A stretch of DNA of 64,000 nucleotides, from the NCBI GenBank assembly GCA_964246985.1, contig CAXTSE010000012.1, positions 1 through 64,000 on the forward strand. The letters run 5' to 3'. The notes beneath the pieces are model-generated. The model was not told the DNA's origin, searched no databases, and saw nothing but the letters and a program-made list of their open reading frames with translations. This DNA is from CAXTSE01 sp964246985. GTDB lineage: Bacteria; Actinomycetota; Actinomycetes; Actinomycetales; Microbacteriaceae. Position numbers and translations under genes: made by a program. This document shows, in pieces, positions 41,799-49,363 of this stretch (its first letter is position 1; the number at the start of each line of letters is the position of its first letter).

Positions 41799-42734
41799 AT
41801 GCCCCTTCCCCACATCACCCTGAGCACTCCGACCTCGCGCGCCGAGGTCGGCCTCGTGGCCGCCGAGCTGCGCGCGCTGGAGGTCGACGGAGTCGCCCTG
41901 ACGGAGCCGCGGATCGACGATGATCTGCCGCCGTTCTGCAACGGCATCGTGCTGGCTCCGTGGCCCAACCGGGTGCGCGAGGGGCGCTGGAAGCTCGACG
42001 GACGCACGCAGCAGCTCGACATCACAGAGGTGCGGCGGGGCGGCGCACTGCACGGTCTGCTCGAGTTCACCGTCTACGAGGTGCGCGAGCAGACCGAGGG
42101 CTCCGTCACACTCGGCGCGGTCATCGCGCCGCAGCACGGCTGGCCGTTCACCCTCGACACCTGGGTGCGGTACGCGCTCGAGGCCGACGGCCTGACGGTC
42201 ACGCACGGCGTGCGCAACCTCTCGGTCGCCTCCGCGCCGTGGGCCGTCGGCACCCACCCGTTCCTGCGGGTCGGCGAGGTGCCGGTCGAGCAGCTGCGGG
42301 TCACGGTGCCGGCGTCGACGTACTTCGAGGTCGACCCGGTGCTCAACCCGACCGCCGAGTCGCCGGTCGAGGGCACCCCGGTCGACCTGCGCGACGGGCC
42401 CGAGATCTCGGGGCTCGAGCTCGACACCGCCTACGGCGCAGTCGAGCATGCGACGCCGACCGCCGGTCGAGGCGACTCCGCCTGGCTGGAGGCCCCCGAC
42501 GGATCCCGCACGACCCTCTGGCAGGACCTCGACTGGGGCTACGTGCAGGTGTTCACGACGCGCATCTTCCCCCGCGCCGACGGGCTCGGCGTCGCGGTGG
42601 CGGTCGAGCCGATGACCGCCCCACCCGACGCCCTCAACTCGGGTACCGGCCTGGTCTGGCTCGAGCCCGAGCAGACCTGGGAGGGGTCGTGGGGTCTCCG
42701 GTACACGCCGGCTCCCGGTCGCGACGACTCCTAG
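41799..42734 (+). CDS. Aldose 1-epimerase (mutarotase) family protein
   Basis: The protein has 311 residues with a beta-sandwich mutarotase fold: WPNRVREGRW, LHGLLEFT (catalytic His), VGTHPFLR and VAVEPMTAPPDALNSG, which carries the catalytic Glu. It should interconvert alpha- and beta-anomers of aldoses or modify phosphosugar anomers in the cytoplasm. GAGGAG lies about 7 nt before the ATG, and TACGAT (41768-41773) is a likely -10. It is not in an operon with a sugar transporter. Confidence 0.9.
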   Translation: MPLPHITLSTPTSRAEVGLVAAELRALEVDGVALTEPRIDDDLPPFCNGIVLAPWPNRVREGRWKLDGRTQQLDITEVRRGGALHGLLEFTVYEVREQTEGSVTLGAVIAPQHGWPFTLDTWVRYALEADGLTVTHGVRNLSVASAPWAVGTHPFLRVGEVPVEQLRVTVPASTYFEVDPVLNPTAESPVEGTPVDLRDGPEISGLELDTAYGAVEHATPTAGRGDSAWLEAPDGSRTTLWQDLDWGYVQVFTTRIFPRADGLGVAVAVEPMTAPPDALNSGTGLVWLEPEQTWEGSWGLRYTPAPGRDDS

Positions 42735-42797
42735 CACGCGGGTCGCGGGCCCGGCGAGCCCGTAGACGATCCTCGGATGCGGCATAGCCTCGTCAGC

Positions 42798-44249
42798 ATG
42801 AGTGTCGATGCGATCGTGGTGGGCTCGGGGCCCAACGGCCTGGCTGCGGCGGTCACCCTCGCGCGTGCCGGCCTGAGCGTCACCGTCTACGAGCGGGAGG
42901 CCACCATCGGCGGGGGTTCGCGCACCGCCGAGCTGACCCTCCCCGGCTTCCGGCACGACGTCTGCTCGGCCGTGCACCCGATGGCCCTCGCGAGCGGGTT
43001 CTTCCGGCGATTCGAGCTCCACAGGCGCATCGACCTGGTCGTCCCCGCGCTGTCGTACGGGCATCCGCTCGACGGTGGGCGTGCGGGGCTGGCCTGGCGC
43101 GATCTCGACCGCACCGCCGACGGGCTCGGGCGGGACGGCGACGCATTCCGGCGCCTCATGGGTCCGCTCGTCGCCGAGGCGGATCGGGTGGCCCAGTTCG
43201 CGGGATCATCCCTGCTGCGCGTGCCCCCGCATCCGCTGACCGCCCTCCGCTTCGGGCTGCGAGCGCTCGAGCAGGGCTCGCCCGGCTGGAACACGCGCTT
43301 CGTCGGCGACGAGGCCCCGGCGATGCTGAGCGGTCTCGCGGCGCACGCGATCCGTCGCATGCCCAGCCTCGCGACCGCCGCCGCGGCACTCTCGCTCGGC
43401 ACCTACGCCCACGCGCGCGGCTGGCCCATCCCGGTGGGCGGCAGCCAGGCCATCGCCGACGCGATGGCCGACGACCTCCGGGCGCACGGGGGCACGATCG
43501 TGCCCAGCACCGAGATCACGTCCCTCGACGAGCTGCCGCGCGCATCCGCTGTGCTCTTCGACACGACTCCGCGGGCGATGGTGCGGATCGCGAGCGAGCG
43601 TCTTCCCGATGCGTACCGTCGCCGGCTGCGACGGTTCCGCTACGGCGGCGGCGTCGCGAAGGTCGACTACGCGCTGTCGGGTCCGGTGCCCTGGTCGAAC
43701 GCGCACCTGGCCGAGGCCGGGACCGTGCACGTCGGAGGCACCCGCGCCGAGATCGCCCGCGGCGAGGACGACGTGGACGCGGGCCGGCATCCCGAGAGCC
43801 CGTACGTGCTCGTCGCGCAGCCGTCGGTCAGCGACCCTGGACGGGCGCCGGCGGGCAATCACGTGCTGTGGGCGTACACGCACGTGCCGGCCGGGTCGAC
43901 ACTCGACGCCACGGAGGCGGTCACGCGTCAGATCGAGCGGTTCGCCCCGGGCTTCCGCGATGTGATCCTCGGCTCGGCGTCGCGGTCGGCCGTCGACATG
44001 GAGCGGGAGAACCCCAACTACATCGGCGGAGACATTGCGGGCGGAGCAGCCGGGTTCCGACAGCTGGTCGCCCGACCTGTGCTGTCGACCGACCCGTGGC
44101 GCACCCCCGCCGCCGGCCTGTATCTCTGCTCGTCGTCGAGTGTCCCCGGACCCGGCGTCCACGGACTGCCGGGCTACTACGCTGCGCGGAGTGCGCTGCG
44201 CCACGAGTTCGGCATCACCGCCGCCCCCTCGCTCGCAATCGGAAGGTGA
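42798..44249 (+). CDS. Phytoene-dehydrogenase-like FAD oxidoreductase
   Basis: The protein has 483 residues. N-terminal FAD fold (AIVVGSGPNGLAAAVTLARAG, then EREATIGGGSRT) and C-terminal SSSVPGPGVHGLPGYYAARSAL, the pattern of the CrtI/amine-oxidase-like family. No carotenoid genes are nearby, so carotenoid desaturation is unlikely; the actinobacterial members of this branch have unknown substrates. The ATG at 42798 is preferred over 42777 because TAGCCT lies 7 nt before it and family members start at MSVDAIVVG. It precedes an SRPBCC gene by 3 bp. Confidence 0.88.
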   Translation: MSVDAIVVGSGPNGLAAAVTLARAGLSVTVYEREATIGGGSRTAELTLPGFRHDVCSAVHPMALASGFFRRFELHRRIDLVVPALSYGHPLDGGRAGLAWRDLDRTADGLGRDGDAFRRLMGPLVAEADRVAQFAGSSLLRVPPHPLTALRFGLRALEQGSPGWNTRFVGDEAPAMLSGLAAHAIRRMPSLATAAAALSLGTYAHARGWPIPVGGSQAIADAMADDLRAHGGTIVPSTEITSLDELPRASAVLFDTTPRAMVRIASERLPDAYRRRLRRFRYGGGVAKVDYALSGPVPWSNAHLAEAGTVHVGGTRAEIARGEDDVDAGRHPESPYVLVAQPSVSDPGRAPAGNHVLWAYTHVPAGSTLDATEAVTRQIERFAPGFRDVILGSASRSAVDMERENPNYIGGDIAGGAAGFRQLVARPVLSTDPWRTPAAGLYLCSSSSVPGPGVHGLPGYYAARSALRHEFGITAAPSLAIGR

Positions 44250-44252
44250 CCT

Positions 44253-44693
44253 ATGGCCTCCAACACCCGTCTCATGGACTGCACTGCGGCCGACGTCTTC
44301 GCGGTGCTCGCCGACGGCTGGACCTACCCGACCTGGGTCGTCGGCGCCTCGCGGATGCGCGATGTGGATGAGCGCTGGCCCGCCGTCGACAGCGAGCTGC
44401 AGCACTCGATCGGCATCTGGCCCGTGCTGATCGACGACAAGACCACGATGCTCGAGTGGGACCCGCCGCGCCGGATGGTGATCCAGCCCTCCGGCTGGCC
44501 GCTGGGCGAGGCGCGGGTCACCATCGAGGCCCAGCCCCGCGGTGACGGCTGCGTGGTGCGGATGCGCGAGACGGCGGTGCGCGGCCCCGGATCGTGGATC
44601 CCCGGTCCGCTGCTCGACGTGCCGGTCCACGTGCGCAACGTCGAGACGCTGCGCCGGCTCGCCTACATGGCCGAGGGGCGCGCGGGGCGGTAG
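44253..44693 (+). CDS. SRPBCC family protein (co-transcribed with FAD oxidoreductase)
   Basis: The protein has 146 residues: VFAVLADGWTYPTWVVGASRMRDVD at the start, a beta-sheet core (MLEWDPPRRMVIQPSGWPLGEARV) and a helix ending RRLAYMAEG. It is a polyketide-cyclase-like helix-grip protein. It starts 3 bp after the oxidoreductase stop, so the two form one transcript. It may bind the same hydrophobic substrate; this is inference. The 32-bp gap to the convergent SDR gene holds a 10-bp direct repeat, GCCGGAGCGC, at 44701 and 44717. Confidence 0.85.
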   Translation: MASNTRLMDCTAADVFAVLADGWTYPTWVVGASRMRDVDERWPAVDSELQHSIGIWPVLIDDKTTMLEWDPPRRMVIQPSGWPLGEARVTIEAQPRGDGCVVRMRETAVRGPGSWIPGPLLDVPVHVRNVETLRRLAYMAEGRAGR

Positions 44694-44725
44694 CGGCGGG
44701 GCCGGAGCGCCGAAACGCCGGAGCG

Positions 44726-45745
44726 CTAGCGGCGGCGCAACGCGATCGCCGCGGTCGTGCCCGCGACCGCGACGGTCGCGGCGGCCGCACCGATGATCGA
44801 GGCGATCCCGCGGTTCTGCACGACCCAGGTCTGGGGCGAGAAGTCCCGAGCCCGATCGCTGAACGCGCCGCGGGCACCGTGGTCGCCGGGGGTCGGCGTG
44901 TACAGGTTGTCGGGCAGCATCGGCTCGGTCACCTCGGGCGCCTGCTGTCCGTCGTATCCGGTCTTGGCGAGATACCAGTCGGCGAAACGACCCGAGAGCC
45001 GGTTGCCGATGATCGTGCCGACCGTCGACTCGCCGACCCACGTGCGGCGGCGCGGCTTCTCGGCGACGGCCGCGACGGCGCGGGCACCCACCTCGGGCTG
45101 CCAGATCGGCTTGACCGGCATCGGGTGGTGCGGGAGCTGAGACTTGACCCAGTCGAACTGGATCGTGTTGAGGGCGGGCATGTCGACCATCGAGATCGCC
45201 ACCTTGCTTCCCGTGTGCTCGAGCTCGGTCATGACCGACTCGGTGAATCCGAGCACGGCGTGCTTCGCGCCGCAGTACGCCGACTGCAGCGGGATGCCCC
45301 GGTGGGCGAGGGCGGAGCCGATCTGGATGACGTGGCCGCGATCGCGGGGGACCATGCGCGAGAGCGCGGCACGGGTGCCGTTCACGAAGCCGAAGTAGTT
45401 GACGTAGGTCGCTCGCTCGAAGTCGTCAGCCGGTGTGGCGAGGAACTCGGAGAGGACGCCGACCATCGCGTTGTTGACCCAGAGCTCGATCGGGCCGAGC
45501 TCGGACTCGACGCGGCTGGCAGCCTCCTCGACGGCGTCGCGACCCGCCACATCCGTCTCGATGCCGATCGACCGCACGCCGAGCGCCTGCGCGTCGGCGA
45601 CCGCGCCGGCGACGCCGTCGGTGCCGCGCGCCAGGACGGCCACGTCCCAGCCGCGGGCGGCGAGCTCGCGGACGATGGCGCGGCCGAGGCCCGCCGATCC
45701 GCCTGTGACGACGGCGACGCCGCGGGATTCCTGTCGATCGACCAT
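44726..45745 (-). CDS. Short-chain dehydrogenase with C-terminal membrane anchor
   Basis: The protein has 339 residues. Classical SDR: TGGSAGLGRAIVREL, NNAMVGV, a Ser in IQIGSALAH and YCGAK (Tyr-x3-Lys). The SDR fold ends near 245; the extra C-terminal part ends with a hydrophobic helix (IIGAAAATVAVAGTTAAIAL) and RRR, so the enzyme is probably tail-anchored. A -10-like TATCGT lies 6 nt before the ATG. It converges on the FAD oxidoreductase/SRPBCC pair; the three may act on one lipid-like substrate. Confidence 0.9.
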   Translation of the reverse strand: MVDRQESRGVAVVTGGSAGLGRAIVRELAARGWDVAVLARGTDGVAGAVADAQALGVRSIGIETDVAGRDAVEEAASRVESELGPIELWVNNAMVGVLSEFLATPADDFERATYVNYFGFVNGTRAALSRMVPRDRGHVIQIGSALAHRGIPLQSAYCGAKHAVLGFTESVMTELEHTGSKVAISMVDMPALNTIQFDWVKSQLPHHPMPVKPIWQPEVGARAVAAVAEKPRRRTWVGESTVGTIIGNRLSGRFADWYLAKTGYDGQQAPEVTEPMLPDNLYTPTPGDHGARGAFSDRARDFSPQTWVVQNRGIASIIGAAAATVAVAGTTAAIALRRR

Positions 45746-45751
45746 ATGCCC

Positions 45752-45757
45752 ACGATA
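45752..45757 (-). promoter_or_regulatory. -10 hexamer of leaderless SDR transcript
   Basis: TATCGT on the minus strand is followed by GGGCAT (6 nt) and the ATG at 45745. Confidence 0.5.
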
Positions 45758-45838
45758 GGCAGGTCCCGTCGGGGGTCCGGGGGGCTTGCGCGGGTGCGCC
45801 GCGCGGAGCAGTCGGGGGGAGGGGCCGAGCGGCTCGAG

Positions 45839-46160
45839 TCAGTCGAGGCCGCTCTCCCATCGCTGGCGCCGTGCCTCGTCGTCCTGCTCCCACCACGGCG
45901 TGCCGCGCTCGCCGAGTGCGACCTTGGCCCTCTGCACCCGCGCGCGCCTGCCGCTCCGCGGTGGGGTCGTCGGCGCGCAGGGCCGCACCGACCGCCCGGC
46001 GTGCGTCCATCAGGCTGCGACGCAGCTCGGCGGCGACCTCCTCGGGGATCCCCGGGTCGGTCGCCCGCCAGCGGCGTCCCTTGATGATCAGGTAGCGGCC
46101 GTCGTCGGTCAGCCGGGGTGGCGCGTCCTGTGCGTCTGCGTCGTCTCCGGTCGCCCCCAT
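45839..46160 (-). pseudogene. Frameshifted small conserved gene (actinobacterial family sometimes labelled 'biopolymer transporter Tol')
   Basis: The N-terminal part in one frame reads MGATGDDADAQ, then DGRYLIIKGRRWRATDPGIPEE and ARRAVGAALRADD. The expected remainder is in another frame: RVQRAKVALGERGTPWWEQ, DDEARRQRWESGLD and a stop at 45839-45841. The switch lies in the GC run at 45938-45948. The 322-bp span is one base off a multiple of three, so one base was gained or two lost. Without the shift the product would be about 106 residues, normal for this small helical family of unknown function. It has a leaderless-type -10 (TACGGT, 6 nt before the ATG). A sequencing error is possible. Confidence 0.7.
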
Positions 46161-46212
46161 GGTCCGACCGTACTGCGACCCTGCAAGCCAGCCGAGCGAT
46201 CCGCCAGGCCCG

Positions 46213-46241
46213 TTGTCGACGTCGGACCCGTCACGTACCGT
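46213..46241 (+). promoter_or_regulatory. Leaderless promoter of the gene at 46248
   Basis: TTGTCG (46213-46218), a 17-bp spacer, TACCGT (46236-46241), then 6 nt and the ATG at 46248. Confidence 0.65.
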
Positions 46242-46247
46242 CGCGGC

Positions 46248-46628
46248 ATGACCCCCGATGAGATCACCTGGAACGATGAAGCCCGCGCGAAGATCCTCGA
46301 CGACGCAGACCGCGTGCTGCGCGAGGCGGTGCTCGACGTGGCCGGCTCCGGCACCGAGCTGTCGTCCGACGAGGCCTACGAGCAGCTCAACTCCCGCCTG
46401 AAGACGCAGTTCATCGACTACCAGCCCGGCCCCGACGTGCGCCGCTTCGCCGACGCGATCGCGGCGGGCGAGGTCGGCACCCAGCCCGGGAGCAACGGCA
46501 CGCCCGACACCGGGGGCGCGCCCGACTCGGCCGACACCGCCGCTCGTCAGCCGGCCACCGACGACCCCGACCTCTCGGACGCCGAGCTCGCCGACGTCAA
46601 GCGGTCGATCGTGGGCCTCGGCGAGTAG
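46248..46628 (+). CDS. Small acidic protein of unknown function
   Basis: The protein has 126 residues. The first 75 residues look folded and helical (WNDEARAKILDDADRVLREAV; DEAYEQLNSRLKTQFIDYQPGPDVRRFADAI); the middle is Gly/Pro/Thr-rich and disordered; a short acidic C-terminal helix (LSDAELADVKRSI) closes it. No membrane segment or motif is seen. The leaderless promoter fits this ATG well; the longer open frame upstream is not coding. Function unknown. Confidence 0.68.
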   Translation: MTPDEITWNDEARAKILDDADRVLREAVLDVAGSGTELSSDEAYEQLNSRLKTQFIDYQPGPDVRRFADAIAAGEVGTQPGSNGTPDTGGAPDSADTAARQPATDDPDLSDAELADVKRSIVGLGE

Positions 46629-46742
46629 GCGCCGCGCCGCCGCCGAGCGGTTGGCTCGCACCCTCGATTGAGGTGACCGCACACGGCGACCCCGGCGCGC
46701 AAGCCCCTCGGGATGACCGGTGGCCTGGCGTGGAATGGGCGC

Positions 46743-47492
46743 ATGACGATTCCCCCCGCATCTGACCGCTCGCGCGACAGCGAGCCCGTGTACGTCCCGG
46801 CCGAGCAGACCGCCCCCGTCGACGAGATTGCTCGCCGCCGCGACGCCGAGGGCACGGTGCGCTCCACGACCGGGGCCACCGACACGACCACCGGCACCGG
46901 CGCCCCGGCGACCACCGACGGCCACACCCTGCGCCAGGATGTCGTCGCTCGCGAGAAGGAGGAGTTCGGTGGCTTCAAGTTCGGCGCCGCGTTCTTCGGC
47001 TGGCTGACCGCCACCGGCACCGCCGTGCTGCTCGCCGCCCTCGTCAGCGGCGCGGGCACCGCCATCGGGCTCGGCGCGACCGACTCGGCCGACGACGCGG
47101 CGGATGCCGTGGCAGAGAACGCCGACACCGTCGGCATCATCGGCGCGATCGCCCTCGTGGTCGTGCTCTTCGTCGCCTACCTCGCCGGCGGCTACGTCGC
47201 GGGGCGCATGGCCCGCTTCAGCGGTGCCAAGCAGGGTGTGGCCGTGTGGATCTGGGCCGTCGTCATCGCGATCGTCGTGGCGATCGTGGTCGCACTCGGG
47301 GGCACCCAGTTCAACGTGCTGGCCAACCTCAACAGCTTCCCCCGCATCCCCGTCGACGAGGGCGATCTGACGCTCACCGGCATCATCACCGCCGTCGTGG
47401 TCGCCGCGGTCAGCCTCCTCGGTGCCGTCGTCGGCGGACTCGCGGGCATGCGCTACCACCGCAAGGTCGACCGCGCAGGCCTCGGCCGCTGA
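46743..47492 (+). CDS. Membrane protein with acidic N-terminal tail
   Basis: The protein has 249 residues. About 80 hydrophilic residues (Thr/Asp/Glu-rich, with HTLRQDVVAREKEEFGGFKFGAA just before the membrane) precede four hydrophobic segments. The pattern suggests a small integral membrane protein with a cytoplasmic tail, seen in Actinobacteria without assigned function. No enzymatic motif. The 114-bp upstream region shows no convincing promoter. Confidence 0.78.
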   Translation: MTIPPASDRSRDSEPVYVPAEQTAPVDEIARRRDAEGTVRSTTGATDTTTGTGAPATTDGHTLRQDVVAREKEEFGGFKFGAAFFGWLTATGTAVLLAALVSGAGTAIGLGATDSADDAADAVAENADTVGIIGAIALVVVLFVAYLAGGYVAGRMARFSGAKQGVAVWIWAVVIAIVVAIVVALGGTQFNVLANLNSFPRIPVDEGDLTLTGIITAVVVAAVSLLGAVVGGLAGMRYHRKVDRAGLGR

Positions 47493-47504
47493 GAGGCGGG
47501 CGCT

Positions 47505-47536
47505 GCGTACGGCGAGATACTCCTGTCGCTGTACGC
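47505..47536. promoter_or_regulatory. Inverted repeat upstream of ABC exporter operon
   Basis: GCGTACGGCGA (47505-47515), 10-nt gap, TCGCTGTACGC (47526-47536): ten of eleven positions pair. It sits 20 bp before the leaderless -10 (47556). It may be an operator or a weak terminator for the preceding gene. No regulator gene is adjacent. Confidence 0.42.
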
Positions 47537-47555
47537 GGCGCCCAGGTCGCGTTCC

Positions 47556-47561
47556 TAGGCT
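47556..47561 (+). promoter_or_regulatory. -10 hexamer of leaderless ABC operon transcript
   Basis: TAGGCT ends 6 nt before the GTG start at 47568. Confidence 0.55.
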
Positions 47562-47567
47562 GATCGG

Positions 47568-48482
47568 GTGATCGAAGCACGCAACCTGACCAAGCAGTTC
47601 GGATCCCGACGAGCCGTCGACGACATCAGCTTCACCGTGCGTCCGGGCATCGTGACCGGGTTCCTCGGGCCGAACGGCGCCGGCAAGTCGACGACGATGC
47701 GGCTGATCGTCGGTCTCGACCGTCCGACGTCGGGCAGCGTGACCGTCGACGGCCGTCCCTACGGTCAGCTGCGCTCGCCGCTCACCGAGATCGGCGTCCT
47801 GCTCGACGCGAAGGCCGTGCACACCGGGCGGACCGCGGAGAACCACCTGCGAGCGCTCGCGGCGACCCACGGCATCCGGCGGTCGCGTGTCGACGAGGTG
47901 ATCGCGCTCACCGGCCTCGAGTCCGTCGCGCGCAAGCGGGTCGGCGGCTTCTCGCTCGGCATGGGCCAGCGCCTCGGGATCGCGGCCGCCCTGCTCGGCG
48001 ATCCGGGCACGCTCATCCTCGACGAGCCGGTCAACGGCCTCGACCCCGAGGGCGTGATCTGGGTGCGCACGCTCGCACGCCAGCTCGCCGCCGAGGGCCG
48101 GACCGTCTTCCTCTCCTCGCACCTCATGAGCGAGATGGCGCAGACGGCCGATCACATCATCGTGCTCGGCCGCGGGCGCGTGATCGCCGACGAGCCGGTG
48201 GCCGGCATCCTCGCCCGCGCGAACGGGACGGCGGTGCGCGTGCGCACGCCGGATCCGCGATTCGCCGGCGGCCTGACCGCCGACGGCGCCACGGTCACCG
48301 CCGACGACACCGGGCTCCTGACCGTGGTCGGACTGCCCGCCACCCGGATCGGCGAACTCGCCGCCTACTGGAACATCACTCTCCACGAGCTGGCCCCTGT
48401 CGAGGGCTCCCTCGAGGACGCCTACCTCGCCCTCACGCAGGACGCCGTCGAATACCACGCCGGCGGGACGGAGCAGTCATGA
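47568..48482 (+). CDS. ABC transporter ATP-binding protein (exporter type)
   Basis: The protein has 304 residues. Walker A GPNGAGKSTT, Q-loop region, signature FSLGMGQRL (the C-motif serine retained), Walker B LILDEP and switch His in SSHLMSEM. After residue 220 there is a family-typical C-terminal extension. It belongs to the drug/bacteriocin-exporter group (BcrA/DrrA-like) and powers the permease encoded next. The GTG start has no ribosome site but has a leaderless -10. Confidence 0.94.
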   Translation: MIEARNLTKQFGSRRAVDDISFTVRPGIVTGFLGPNGAGKSTTMRLIVGLDRPTSGSVTVDGRPYGQLRSPLTEIGVLLDAKAVHTGRTAENHLRALAATHGIRRSRVDEVIALTGLESVARKRVGGFSLGMGQRLGIAAALLGDPGTLILDEPVNGLDPEGVIWVRTLARQLAAEGRTVFLSSHLMSEMAQTADHIIVLGRGRVIADEPVAGILARANGTAVRVRTPDPRFAGGLTADGATVTADDTGLLTVVGLPATRIGELAAYWNITLHELAPVEGSLEDAYLALTQDAVEYHAGGTEQS

Positions 48483-49345
48483 CCACCACCACCACCGCCG
48501 CTCGCCTCACTTTCGCCGGCGTGCTGAACTCCGAGTGGATCAAGCTGCGCACCCTCCGTTCCACGGTCTGGTGCTACGCGCTCATCGTGGTGCTGCCGGT
48601 CCTGCTCGCGCTGCTGGTCGCCGGGGTCAGTCAGAGCCCGGAGGGCGACCTCTCGCACGATGTGCAGCAGAGCACCTGGATGAGCACCGCCACACTGGGC
48701 ATCAACTTCGCCCAGCTCGTGGTCGCCGTGCTCGGCTCGCTCGTCATCACGGGGGAGTACGGCACCGGCATGATCCGGTCGACGCTCACGGCCGTGCCGC
48801 GACGCCTGTCCGCCATGTTCGCCAAGGCGCTCGTGTTCGGCATCGTCACGTTCGTCGTCAGTCTCATCGGCCTCGTCGCCGCCGCAGCGGCGACCGCCCC
48901 GCTGCTGGCCGACAAGGGCATCACCGCCGACTTCGGTGATCCGGATGTCTGGCTCACCCTGGTCGGGGGCGCCGGCTACCTGGCGCTGACCGGCCTGATC
49001 TCGCTTGCCATCGGCCTGGTGCTGCGCAGCAGCGCCGCGGGCATCGCCGCCTCGGTCGGCCTCCTGCTCGTCGTGCCGCTGATCTTCGGCCTCATCGCCG
49101 GTCTCGCCCAGGCGCAGTGGGCCGCTGACATCGGCTCGTTCCTGCCCGGCAACGCGGGCGCCCTGCTGTTCGAGTACCCCGCGGAGGCTGTTCCGGCAGC
49201 GGTCGGACCCGGCGCGGGGCAGGCGAGCCTCGGTGTGACGTCCGATGTCGATCTGACGCGGACGCAGGCGGCCCTGGTGCTCGGCGGGTGGTTCGCGGCC
49301 ATCTATGCCGCAGGGCTGGTGCTGCTGAAGCGTCGGGACGCCTAG
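48479..49345 (+). CDS. ABC-2 type transporter permease
   Basis: The protein has 288 residues. Six hydrophobic segments, with SEWIKLRTLRSTVW before the first, typical of ABC-2 permeases of the bacteriocin/antibiotic exporter type, and ITGEYGTGMIRSTLTAVPRR as the conserved cytoplasmic helix after the second. The ATG overlaps the ATPase stop (ATGA). Substrate unknown; lipids, peptides or drugs are possible. Confidence 0.92.
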   Translation: MTTTTTAARLTFAGVLNSEWIKLRTLRSTVWCYALIVVLPVLLALLVAGVSQSPEGDLSHDVQQSTWMSTATLGINFAQLVVAVLGSLVITGEYGTGMIRSTLTAVPRRLSAMFAKALVFGIVTFVVSLIGLVAAAAATAPLLADKGITADFGDPDVWLTLVGGAGYLALTGLISLAIGLVLRSSAAGIAASVGLLLVVPLIFGLIAGLAQAQWAADIGSFLPGNAGALLFEYPAEAVPAAVGPGAGQASLGVTSDVDLTRTQAALVLGGWFAAIYAAGLVLLKRRDA

Positions 49346-49351
49346 CGCCGC

Positions 49352-49357
49352 TACACT
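49352..49357 (+). promoter_or_regulatory. -10 hexamer of leaderless M20 peptidase transcript
   Basis: TACACT, then CCTGCC (6 nt), then the GTG at 49364. Confidence 0.55.
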
Positions 49358-49363
49358 CCTGCC

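Noticed and set aside
42798..44249. Carotenoid biosynthesis gene crtI
   Set aside because: No crtB, crtE or lycopene cyclase nearby, and this branch of the family is common outside carotenoid pathways.
45426..48458. 1010-residue minus-strand ORF
   Set aside because: It runs antisense across the ABC ATPase and membrane protein genes and contains the start of the frameshifted small gene only by chance; low-complexity composition.
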